From Dokdonella_A soli (GTDB lineage: Bacteria > Pseudomonadota > Gammaproteobacteria > Xanthomonadales > Rhodanobacteraceae): DNA of 64,000 nt. Below are positions 17,074-24,345 of this stretch, in pieces. The notes under the pieces are model-generated. The model was not told where the DNA came from, ran no database searches, and saw only the letters and a list, made by a program, of their open reading frames with translations. A program made the position numbers and the translations under genes. The stretch is from the NCBI RefSeq assembly GCF_039523175.1, contig NZ_BAAAEU010000006.1, positions 248,001 through 312,000 on the forward strand. Direction: 5' to 3'. How positions within the stretch are numbered: position 1 is the first letter of the stretch; each line of letters starts with the position of its first letter.

Positions 17074-20000
17074 ATGAACCTCTCCGGCCCCTTCATCCGC
17101 AGACCCATAGGCACCTCGCTGCTCGCGCTGGGGCTGTTCGTCGGCGGCATGATCGCGTACTTCCTGCTCGGGGTGGCGCCGCTGCCAAACCTCGAGTTTC
17201 CGGCGATCTTCGTGTCCGCGAGCGAACCCGGCGCGGACGCGCGCACGATGGCCTCGACGGTCGCCTCGCCGCTGGAGCGCCACCTCGGCCAGATCGCCGG
17301 TGTCGACCAGATGAATTCGCGAAGTGCGGAGGGGTCGAGTTCGGTGATCCTGATGTTCAACATCGGCGTCAATGTCGACGATGCCGCGCGCGACGTGCAG
17401 GCCGCGATCAACGCGGCCGCGCCGGACCTGCCATCGGGGCTGAAGACCGCGCCGGTCTACCGCAAGGCGAACCCGAACAACGCACCGGTACTGATCCTGG
17501 CGTTGACCTCGAAGATCCGCCCGCTCTCGGACCTGTACAACATGGCCGATTCGCTGCTCTCGCCGCGCATCGCGCAGCAGGCCGGCGTGGCCTCGGTCGA
17601 CATCGCCGGCGGCGCGACGCCGGCGGTACGCGTGGACGTGAACCTGCGCGCGCTGTCCGCGATGGGGCTGTCCGCCGACCAGCTGCGCAACGCGCTGGTC
17701 GCCGCCAACGTGACCTCGCCGCAGGGCTTCCTGTCCGATGGCAAGACCACGATGGCGGTGTCCGCGAACGATGCCCTGCACAGCGCCGAGGATTTCGCCG
17801 ATCTGGTGATCGCGGTGCGCATGGGCACGCCGGTGCGGCTCAAGGATGTCGCGCATGTCTATGCCGGCCAGGAAGACGCCTACCAGGGCGCCTGGTTCAA
17901 CGGCCAGCGCGCGATCCTGATGGTGATCACCAAGCGCGCCGACTCAAACGTGATCGGCACGGTCGATTCGATCAAGGCGCTGATCCCGGAGATGCAGAGC
18001 TGGGTGCCGGCCGACGTGCAGATCATTCCGTTCTCGGATCGCACGCCGACGATCCGCGCCTCGGTCGACGAGGTGCAGATCAGCCTGCTGATCAGCATCG
18101 CGATGGTGATTGTCACGATGCTGCTGTTCCTGCGCCGTGGCGCACCGACCGTGATCGCCGGCATCGCCGTGCCGCTGTCGCTGGCCGGCGCGTTCGCGAC
18201 GATGTACGTCCTCGGCTTCACCCTGAACAACCTGTCGCTGATGGCGTTGGTCGTCGCGATCGGCTTTGTCGTCGACGACGCGATCGTGGTGATCGAGAAC
18301 ATCGTGCGCCATCTCGATCAGGGCCAGTCGCGCCTCGAGGCCACGCTCGCCGGCGCGAAGGAGATCGGCTTCACCGTGGTCTCGATCACGCTGTCGCTGC
18401 TCGCGGTGTTCACGCCGCTGATCTTCATGGGCGGCTTCATGGGCATGATCTTCCGCGAGTTCGCGGTCACGCTCGCGGCCGCGGTCGCGATTTCGGCGGT
18501 CGTCTCGCTGACGGTCACGCCGGCGCTGTGCGGACGTTTTCTCGGCGCGCACGCCGACGAGGCGCATCCGTCCGGTTTCGGCGCGCGCCTCGACGCGTTC
18601 CACGCCGGCATGCGCGACGTCTACCGGCGCGCGCTCGACTTCGCGCTGCGCCATCCGCGGCTGATGGCGCTGCAGCCGCTGATCCTGGTCGGCGTCACCG
18701 TCGTGCTGTCGCTGTATGTGCAGACCGGCTTCTTCCCGCAGCAGGATACCGGTCAGCTGCAGGGCTCGACGCGCGGCAGCCCGGATGTTTCCTACGAGGC
18801 GATGTCAGCACGCCATGAGCAGGTTGCCGAGCTGATCCGCAAGGATCCCGCGGTCGAGAGCGTCGGTTCGACGATCGGCGGCGGCCGGTTCAGCGGCCAC
18901 GGCAATTCGGGCACGCTCTACATCAACCTGAAACCGCTCGGCCAAGGCCGCTCGGATTCGACGTTCGCGGTCATGAACCGGCTCGGCGTCGAGGCCGATC
19001 GCGTGCCCGGCATCCGGCTGCGTCTGCGGCCGGTGCAGGATCTCGGCGGCGGCGGAGGTGGCGGCGGCGCGCAGTACGACTACACGCTCAAGGGCGACAA
19101 CCTCGACGAACTCTCCGAATGGACGCCAAAGCTGGTTGCCGAACTCCGGAAGCAACCGCAGTTGAAGGATGTCGACGTCGACATCGACAGCGCCGGCCTG
19201 CGCGAAAACCTGGTGATCAATCGCGACGAGGCCGCGCGACTCAAGGTCAGTGCGGGCGCGATCGACAGCGCGCTGTACGACGCGTTCGGCCAGCGCCAGA
19301 TCTCGACGATCTATTCCGACATCAACCAGTACAAGGTCGTCGTCAACGCGTTGCCCGGACAGGCCGTGTCACCGGAATCGCTGAAGCGCATCTATGTGCG
19401 CTCGAGCAGCGGCGCGATGGTGCCGATCACCGCGGTCGCGCACCTCCAGCGCGGCGTCGCACCGACCGAGGTCGAGCACGAAGGCCAGTTCCCGGTGGCC
19501 AGCATCAGCTTCAATCTCGCACCGGGCGTGTCGATGGGCGAAGCGACTGCGGTGATCGCGCGCACGATGTCGGGCATGCGCATGCCGGGCGACATCAGCG
19601 GCGCGTTCAGCGGCGACTTCCGTCGCTTCCAGCAATCGCAGGGCAGCCAGAGCACACTGATCCTCGCCGCGATCCTCGCGATCTACATCGTGCTGGGTGT
19701 TCTCTACGAAAGCCTGATCCACCCGATCACGATCCTGTCCACGCTGCCCTCGGCCGGGGTCGGAGCGCTGCTGGCGATGCTGGTCACCGGCACCGAACTG
19801 TCGATCGTCTCGATGATCGCGATCGTGCTGCTGATCGGCATCGTCAAGAAGAACGCAATCATGATGATCGACTTCGCGCTGGCGGCGCAGCGCGAACGCG
19901 GCCTCGCGCCGTTCGATGCGATCCGCGAGGCCTGCCTGGTGCGCTTCCGCCCGATCATGATGACCTCGATGGTCGCGATCTTCGGCGCGCTGCCGCTGGC

Positions 20001-20193
20001 GATCGGCTTCGGCGCCGGCGCCGAGATGCGCCGCCCGCTCGGCATCGCGATGATCGGCGGCCTGCTCGTCTCGCAGAGCCTGACCCTGCTGTCGACGCCG
20101 GCGATCTACCTCGTGTTCGCGCGCATCAGCGAACGCCGCCGGCAACGCAAGGCCGACAAGCGCGCGCGGATGGCGTTGGGGGCTGGGGGCTGA
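17074..20193 (+). CDS. RND multidrug efflux pump subunit (MdtC-like)
   Basis: Inner-membrane exporter of 1039 residues, normal for the HAE1 family. It begins MNLSGPFIRRPIGTSLLALG and has the proton-relay acidic pair in GFVVDDAIVVIENIVRHLDQG, plus the conserved GFFPQQDTG loop after the central duplication. A Gly run (LGGGGGGGGAQ) marks a flexible periplasmic loop near residue 655. GAGGAGG just upstream supports ATG 17074. It differs from the first pump throughout, so the two are not a recent duplication; the pairing resembles MdtB plus MdtC. It is bracketed by near-identical 220-bp inverted repeats, so recombination could flip this gene. Confidence 0.93.
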   Translation: MNLSGPFIRRPIGTSLLALGLFVGGMIAYFLLGVAPLPNLEFPAIFVSASEPGADARTMASTVASPLERHLGQIAGVDQMNSRSAEGSSSVILMFNIGVNVDDAARDVQAAINAAAPDLPSGLKTAPVYRKANPNNAPVLILALTSKIRPLSDLYNMADSLLSPRIAQQAGVASVDIAGGATPAVRVDVNLRALSAMGLSADQLRNALVAANVTSPQGFLSDGKTTMAVSANDALHSAEDFADLVIAVRMGTPVRLKDVAHVYAGQEDAYQGAWFNGQRAILMVITKRADSNVIGTVDSIKALIPEMQSWVPADVQIIPFSDRTPTIRASVDEVQISLLISIAMVIVTMLLFLRRGAPTVIAGIAVPLSLAGAFATMYVLGFTLNNLSLMALVVAIGFVVDDAIVVIENIVRHLDQGQSRLEATLAGAKEIGFTVVSITLSLLAVFTPLIFMGGFMGMIFREFAVTLAAAVAISAVVSLTVTPALCGRFLGAHADEAHPSGFGARLDAFHAGMRDVYRRALDFALRHPRLMALQPLILVGVTVVLSLYVQTGFFPQQDTGQLQGSTRGSPDVSYEAMSARHEQVAELIRKDPAVESVGSTIGGGRFSGHGNSGTLYINLKPLGQGRSDSTFAVMNRLGVEADRVPGIRLRLRPVQDLGGGGGGGGAQYDYTLKGDNLDELSEWTPKLVAELRKQPQLKDVDVDIDSAGLRENLVINRDEAARLKVSAGAIDSALYDAFGQRQISTIYSDINQYKVVVNALPGQAVSPESLKRIYVRSSSGAMVPITAVAHLQRGVAPTEVEHEGQFPVASISFNLAPGVSMGEATAVIARTMSGMRMPGDISGAFSGDFRRFQQSQGSQSTLILAAILAIYIVLGVLYESLIHPITILSTLPSAGVGALLAMLVTGTELSIVSMIAIVLLIGIVKKNAIMMIDFALAAQRERGLAPFDAIREACLVRFRPIMMTSMVAIFGALPLAIGFGAGAEMRRPLGIAMIGGLLVSQSLTLLSTPAIYLVFARISERRRQRKADKRARMALGAGG

Positions 20194-20223
20194 CAGGCAC
20201 GACACGGCGACAACGCGCTCGCG

Positions 20224-20443
20224 CCCCCTCTCCCCCAACAGCTCCATCGTTGGGGGAGAGGGTTGGGGTGAGGGGGCGGGGGCTCGGCGTCTCGCAAGCA
20301 GCCATCCATGGAGCGCTTTCCGATCGGCATCCATGCCTCACCCGCAGTCCGCGCACGCGATGCCATTCAAGGCATCGCGTAAACGCGCCGACCGCGACCC
20401 CTCACCCAACCCTCTCCCCCGAGCCAGCTCGGGGGAGAGGGCT
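20224..20443. repeat. Right copy of 220-bp inverted repeat
   Basis: Inverted partner of 16795-17015, starting 31 bp after the second RND gene and ending 23 bp before the 3' end of the 3HB-oligomer hydrolase gene. It fills almost the whole 272-bp gap between two convergent genes and may also serve as their terminator through its strong terminal hairpins. Confidence 0.9.
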
Positions 20444-20465
20444 TTGTCACTCGTTCCGCGTCGCC

Positions 20466-22298
20466 TCAACGCGCGTCAAGAGCGAGCGCCGCCTTCTCCA
20501 ACACACCCGCACCGCGCGGTTGCGTGGTGAAGCGTCGCGACGGCGGCAGCGGCGCCCCCTCGGCGAGATGCGCCCACATCTTGTCCAGCGCAGCGTAACC
20601 ATACGGCAGCAGTGGCACGTAACGGTCGCCGAAGGCGGGCAGCGCGAGGAACGCGTCGAAGTGCTGCGCATGCGGAACACGCCAGAACACCGGCCTGCGA
20701 CCGGCCGCTTCGAGCGAGGCGACATAGGGACGCGACGAGAACGCGATCGGCAGCAGGCCGTCGTCCTCGCCGTGCGCGACGATGATCGGCAGGTCTGCGC
20801 GCGGCAGTTTCGCTGCGGTGGCCGCGACCGATGCGCGCAGCGTACGCGCGTCCGCCGTGTCGCCGCTCCACAGCGCGCGCAGGCAATCGATCGCGGCCCC
20901 GGCCGGATCCGCCGAAGCGTCCGTGCCGCCGAGCAGCGCGACGCCGGCACCGGGCGGGATGCCGGACGCGTCGGACCACCACGCCGCGCGTGTCGCCGCG
21001 TCGGCGGCGATCGGCGCGCCGTGTGCATCGATCGCTCCGAAGCGGAACCCGCACGGCATCGCATCGGGCGCCGCGCGCAGGTAGGAGGAGGCGTACGTCG
21101 CCGCGACCGCGCGCCACAGATCGAACGTGGTCGAACTCGCCGCGGTCGCGAGCGCAGTGTCCTCCCAGCCGCCCGCACGCAGGCGATCCAATGCCGAGTG
21201 CGCCTGTGCGGCTGCGTCCGTGCCTTCGAGCAACCCGGCTTCGTGCAGGCGCGCGCAGCGCGCGAGCCCGGCGGACGGCGCCGCGCCGTGCACGCGCGCG
21301 AATGGCACCCGGTCGAAACGCGGGTCGGCCAGCGCGCACGGCAGCAGCAGCGCGGCCTCGCTCGCATAGTCGTACAGCGCGCGACCGCGTCCTTCGACAT
21401 GTACGTTCGGTGCGAGCGCGACGACGCCGGCGATCAGATGCGCCTGGTCGAGCCCGGCCGCCTGCAGCGCGGCGCCAGCGCCGTTCGACACGCCGGTCAC
21501 GATCACGCGCGTGTTTGCGTGCGTGAACGGCGCCTGCTGCGGATACGCGCGGTCGAGCATCGCCAGACCGAACTGCGCGGCCTGCAGCACGTGGCGGCCC
21601 CAGTCGGCTTCCGGGTTGTCGCCGGAATGCGCGTGCTTGATCGCGGTGCCGTGAGCGCTGTCCACCGCATCGGGTGCGAATTCGAGCGGCGCACTGCCCC
21701 GCGCGGCGCGCGTGCCATCGAGCGCGACACCGGTTTGGCTGTCGAGATCGTAGTAGCCGGTGCCGGTGCCCTTGTCGGTGTACGCGACCGCGCAGCCGCG
21801 CGGCAGGCCCCAGGCGCCGGCGAGCGCGATCGCGCCGTACACGCCGCGCGAACCGGACGACGCCGCGACGACCAGGCAGCGCGCGCGCGCATCGAACGCA
21901 TCCGGCACCTGTACCAGCACGCGATGCGGCGATTTCGCGCCGGACACGCGCGCGAACGCGCTGAACTCGCGGCCCGGCACGTCCGGCACCGCGCCGTAGA
22001 GGCTGCCATAGCCGCCGAGCGGGCCGAAATCGGCGATGCCGGTCCAGTTCGTATGGATCGCGCGCCGGCGCAATTCGGCGGGCGTCGGCGCGATCGTATC
22101 GGCGAACGCGGGTGCCTTCGCGCGCAAGCCCGCAAGGCCGAGGCCCGCGCTGAGCAGGTCGTCGTGTCCGCGATACGCGGTTTCGCGCACGTCGCCGACA
22201 AGGATGTTGTCGATCATCGAACCCTCCGGCGGCGACGGGCGCGGCGCGCAGGCCGCGAGCAGAACAAGGGCGAACAGTAGCAGGGCGAGTCGGCGCAT
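20466..22298 (-). CDS. 3-hydroxybutyrate oligomer hydrolase, lipoprotein
   Basis: Protein of 610 residues matching the D-3-hydroxybutyrate oligomer hydrolase family in length and pattern. It cleaves short 3HB oligomers left by PHB depolymerases. The N-terminus is a lipoprotein signal with lipobox LLAAC, so it is exported and lipid-anchored. The nucleophile elbow is GVSNGAG in IVTGVSNGAGAALQAAGLDQ (about 265). GRALYDYASEAALLLPCA and IIVAHGEDDGLLP carry further family landmarks, the latter offering the catalytic Asp region, with a His in VPHAQHFDAF. It is convergent with the RND genes and lies near a PHB depolymerase and a 3HB-type permease, which fits the role. Confidence 0.85.
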   Translation of the reverse strand: MRRLALLLFALVLLAACAPRPSPPEGSMIDNILVGDVRETAYRGHDDLLSAGLGLAGLRAKAPAFADTIAPTPAELRRRAIHTNWTGIADFGPLGGYGSLYGAVPDVPGREFSAFARVSGAKSPHRVLVQVPDAFDARARCLVVAASSGSRGVYGAIALAGAWGLPRGCAVAYTDKGTGTGYYDLDSQTGVALDGTRAARGSAPLEFAPDAVDSAHGTAIKHAHSGDNPEADWGRHVLQAAQFGLAMLDRAYPQQAPFTHANTRVIVTGVSNGAGAALQAAGLDQAHLIAGVVALAPNVHVEGRGRALYDYASEAALLLPCALADPRFDRVPFARVHGAAPSAGLARCARLHEAGLLEGTDAAAQAHSALDRLRAGGWEDTALATAASSTTFDLWRAVAATYASSYLRAAPDAMPCGFRFGAIDAHGAPIAADAATRAAWWSDASGIPPGAGVALLGGTDASADPAGAAIDCLRALWSGDTADARTLRASVAATAAKLPRADLPIIVAHGEDDGLLPIAFSSRPYVASLEAAGRRPVFWRVPHAQHFDAFLALPAFGDRYVPLLPYGYAALDKMWAHLAEGAPLPPSRRFTTQPRGAGVLEKAALALDAR

Positions 22299-22472
22299 CC
22301 GGTCAGCCTACTGCACGCCGGCGGCGCGGGTCATCGTACGAACGTCCAGTGGAGGACGCTACGGGGAGCCGGTCATCGCGTCCACCGGATCCGGCTCAAC
22401 GCCTCGACGAGGGACGCGTTTGCGGCTCGTTCATGCGCGCGGTTTAGCATCGAAAGCCCTTTCGGGCGGTCC

Positions 22473-22694
22473 ATGCCTTACGAACGCACCCGCGATCTGC
22501 CGGTTTCGGTCCGCAACACCATGCGTGGAACGAATACGGCGATGCCAGCAGGCGGCGTGGCGACGAGTCGCGCGAGGAGGGTCTCGCGCAAGGTCGCCTG
22601 GTCGGCGGTGAAGGAGAAGTACGCGAAGGGCGCGGACAAGAAGTGGCACGCGAAGCAGCCGGACGCCCGCGGCTCGACCCAGGAGATGAGGTGA
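22473..22694 (+). pseudogene. chaB: Decayed ChaB-family gene with compensating frameshifts
   Basis: The open frame of 73 codons starts like ChaB (MPYERTRDLPVSVRN) and ends like ChaB (VSRKVAWSAVKEKYAKG, then KKWHAK), but its middle is meaningless. The missing conserved core is encoded in another frame: reading from 22523 gives AWNEYGDASRRRGDESREE, which is the expected ChaB segment. Frame returns at an extra G (22580). So a deletion of about 13 codons after VRN shifted the frame and a one-base insertion restored it. ChaB is a small protein of unclear role, often linked to cation transport. The product here is probably non-functional. Confidence 0.7.
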
Positions 22695-22697
22695 CCC

Positions 22698-22883
22698 ATG
22701 CAGATCGAACAGCACAAATGCAGCCATCGACCCTGCCAGTGCGTCGTCGGTTCGGACACCGCCTATTGCTCCCCGCAATGCGAAGAGCAGGCGGCGCTCG
22801 GAACCGCGGCGGCGGTGTGCGAATGCGGCCATGCCGACTGCGAGCAGAACGCGGGCATCGGTGCCGAACCTACCATCACCTGA
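22698..22883 (+). CDS. Bacterial metallothionein-like protein
   Basis: Small protein of 61 residues with eight cysteines and several histidines: KCSHRPCQC, YCSPQC and CECGHADC. The arrangement (CxxxxCxC, then YCSxxC, then CxCGHxxC) follows the SmtA/BmtA metallothioneins, which bind zinc, cadmium or copper in the cytoplasm. A GGAGATGAGG stretch upstream gives a ribosome-binding site. It follows the decayed chaB by three bases and was probably co-transcribed with it. The Cys/His count is lower than in cyanobacterial SmtA, so metal capacity may be smaller. Confidence 0.75.
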   Translation: MQIEQHKCSHRPCQCVVGSDTAYCSPQCEEQAALGTAAAVCECGHADCEQNAGIGAEPTIT

Positions 22884-22955
22884 GTGCATCCCGGCCTGGA
22901 CAGGCGGACGCGGAGCCGCTGCGGGCGCGAGGCGCTTCGCTGCTAAAGTGCGGCG

Positions 22956-23618
22956 ATGCGCATCCTGCACGCCGACGACCACCCGCTGTTCCGCCTCGCG
23001 CTCGCGCAGGCGGTGCGCGCGGTCGCGCCGGACGCGGCGCTGGCCGAAGCCGCGACGTTCGACGAGGCGCGCGCGGACCTCGCGGCGCATCCGCACACCG
23101 ACCTCGTGCTGCTCGACCTCAACATGCCCGGCAGCCACGGCCTGATCGGCCTGGCGACGCTGCGCGCGGAGCATCCGGCCACCGCGGTCGCGATGGTCTC
23201 CGCGCAGGACGATGCGGCGACGATCCGCCGTGCGCTCGCCTGCGGCGCGGCCGGCTACATCTCCAAGCGCGCCGGTCTCGACGAACTCGGCGAAGCGCTG
23301 CACGCAGTGCTCGACTGCCGCACCTGGCTGCCGCCGCACGTGCGCGACCGCGTCGACGCCACGGCACCGGACCCGCACGACCGCGCGCTCGCGGCGCGCC
23401 TCGCATCCTTGAGTCCGCAGCAGATGCGGGTACTCGCGCTCGTCGCCGACGGCCTGCTCAACAAGCAGATCGCCGACCGCCTCGACGTGCAGGAACGCAC
23501 GGTGAAGGCGCACCTGACCGCGGTCTTCGAGCGGCTCGGCGTGCGCAATCGAACGCGGGCGGGGGTATTGCTGAGGTCGCTGGAGATGGTTGATCCGGCG
23601 AACGTAGTCGAAGCTTGA
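22956..23618 (+). CDS. LuxR/NarL-type response regulator (CrbR/ErdR-like)
   Basis: Cytoplasmic DNA-binding regulator of 220 residues. The receiver domain has the acidic pair D7-D8, phosphoacceptor D54 in LVLLDLNMPG, and the Lys strand in GYISKR. The C-terminal LuxR-type HTH reads LSPQQMRVLALVADGLLNKQ and continues IADRLDVQERTVKAHLTAVF. The GLLNKQIA and TVKAH wording is characteristic of the CrbR/ErdR group, which switches on acetyl-CoA synthetase and acetate or ethanol use. Its likely kinase is the SSS-domain hybrid kinase at 24346-27669, convergent and separated only by a toxin-antitoxin pair. Pairing is inference. Confidence 0.85.
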   Translation: MRILHADDHPLFRLALAQAVRAVAPDAALAEAATFDEARADLAAHPHTDLVLLDLNMPGSHGLIGLATLRAEHPATAVAMVSAQDDAATIRRALACGAAGYISKRAGLDELGEALHAVLDCRTWLPPHVRDRVDATAPDPHDRALAARLASLSPQQMRVLALVADGLLNKQIADRLDVQERTVKAHLTAVFERLGVRNRTRAGVLLRSLEMVDPANVVEA

Positions 23619-23728
23619 GCGTTGTCTCGGCATGAAATGCAAGCCGATCAGGTCGATGGCGCACAAATGTCAGGTGGCGCGACGCCTGACCATTGCAATC
23701 GATCATGCCGTCGCTTGCCTTGAAACGA

Positions 23729-23746
23729 GTGATACTCTAGTGTCAC
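23729..23746. promoter_or_regulatory. Inverted-repeat operator of the toxin-antitoxin operon
   Basis: GTGATACT-ct-AGTGTCAC is an 8-bp inverted repeat with one mismatch, ending three bases before the antitoxin ATG. Antitoxins of the Phd/YefM type usually repress their own promoter by binding such palindromes. The GATACT within it could be the -10 element. Confidence 0.55.
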
Positions 23747-23749
23747 CGC

Positions 23750-24007
23750 ATGCGCACCGAACTCGTCACCACACTCAAGCGCCAGGCCACCGAATTGCTG
23801 GCGGATGTCGAGCGTGATCGTGAGCCGATCCTGATCACGCAGCACGGCCTGCCGAGCGCGTACCTCGTCGATGTCGAGAGCTATGAACTGCAGCAGCAGC
23901 GCATGGCCGTGCTGGAAGGCATCGCGCGCGGCGAGCTGGCGGTCGCTGAAGGTCGTGTCGCGACCCATGCGCAGGCGAAGGCGCGTCTGGCGCGATGGCT
24001 CAAATAA
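23750..24007 (+). CDS. Phd/YefM-type antitoxin
   Basis: Protein of 85 residues with the Phd/YefM fold pattern: an N-terminal DNA-binding part (TTLKRQATELLADVERDREP) and the strand-helix motif ILITQHGLPSAYLVDVESYE. The C-terminal half is charged and helical, as expected for the segment that wraps the toxin. It overlaps the toxin gene by 13 bases, giving translational coupling. It would repress its own operon through the palindrome at 23729-23746. Confidence 0.88.
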   Translation: MRTELVTTLKRQATELLADVERDREPILITQHGLPSAYLVDVESYELQQQRMAVLEGIARGELAVAEGRVATHAQAKARLARWLK

Positions 24008-24318
24008 TCTGGACCGAGCCAGCGCTAGGCGATCTCGAAGCGATCGCCGATTTCATCGCACTCGAGAATCCGGTCGCGGCCGCCGCGCTGGTGCGGCGCG
24101 TCTTCGACCATATCGGCCAGCTCGCCGATCACCCCGAAAGCGGCAGTCGACCACGCGAACTGAAGCGATCACGCTACCGTCAGATCGTGGAGCCGCCCTG
24201 CCGGGTGTTCTACCGCCATGACGGCAGCACCGTATTCATCCTGCATGTGATGCGCACGGAACGCCTGCTGCGTCCTGCCCGGCTCGGACCTGACGCGAAA
24301 TCCCGGAGCTCGCGCTAG
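23995..24318 (+). CDS. RelE/ParE-family toxin
   Basis: Protein of 107 residues with the RelE/ParE superfamily pattern: IIWTEPALGDLEAIADFIAL at the start, a middle helix LVRRVFDHIGQLADHPESG and the C-terminal strands YRQIVEPPCRVFYRHDG and VFILHVMRTERLL. The conserved basic and aromatic residues of these strands are retained (R in PCRVFY, H-R at HVMRTER). It may block either translation or gyrase; sequence alone does not separate RelE from ParE activity. The pair sits between a response regulator and its presumed kinase. Confidence 0.88.
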   Translation: MAQIIWTEPALGDLEAIADFIALENPVAAAALVRRVFDHIGQLADHPESGSRPRELKRSRYRQIVEPPCRVFYRHDGSTVFILHVMRTERLLRPARLGPDAKSRSSR

Positions 24319-24345
24319 AGCGGATCGACACCGACGGCCATGCGC

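Noticed and set aside
19119..22280. A frame of over 1,000 codons spanning the pump end, the repeat and the hydrolase gene antisense
   Set aside because: It crosses two well-supported genes and a repeat, and its translation has no recognisable feature.
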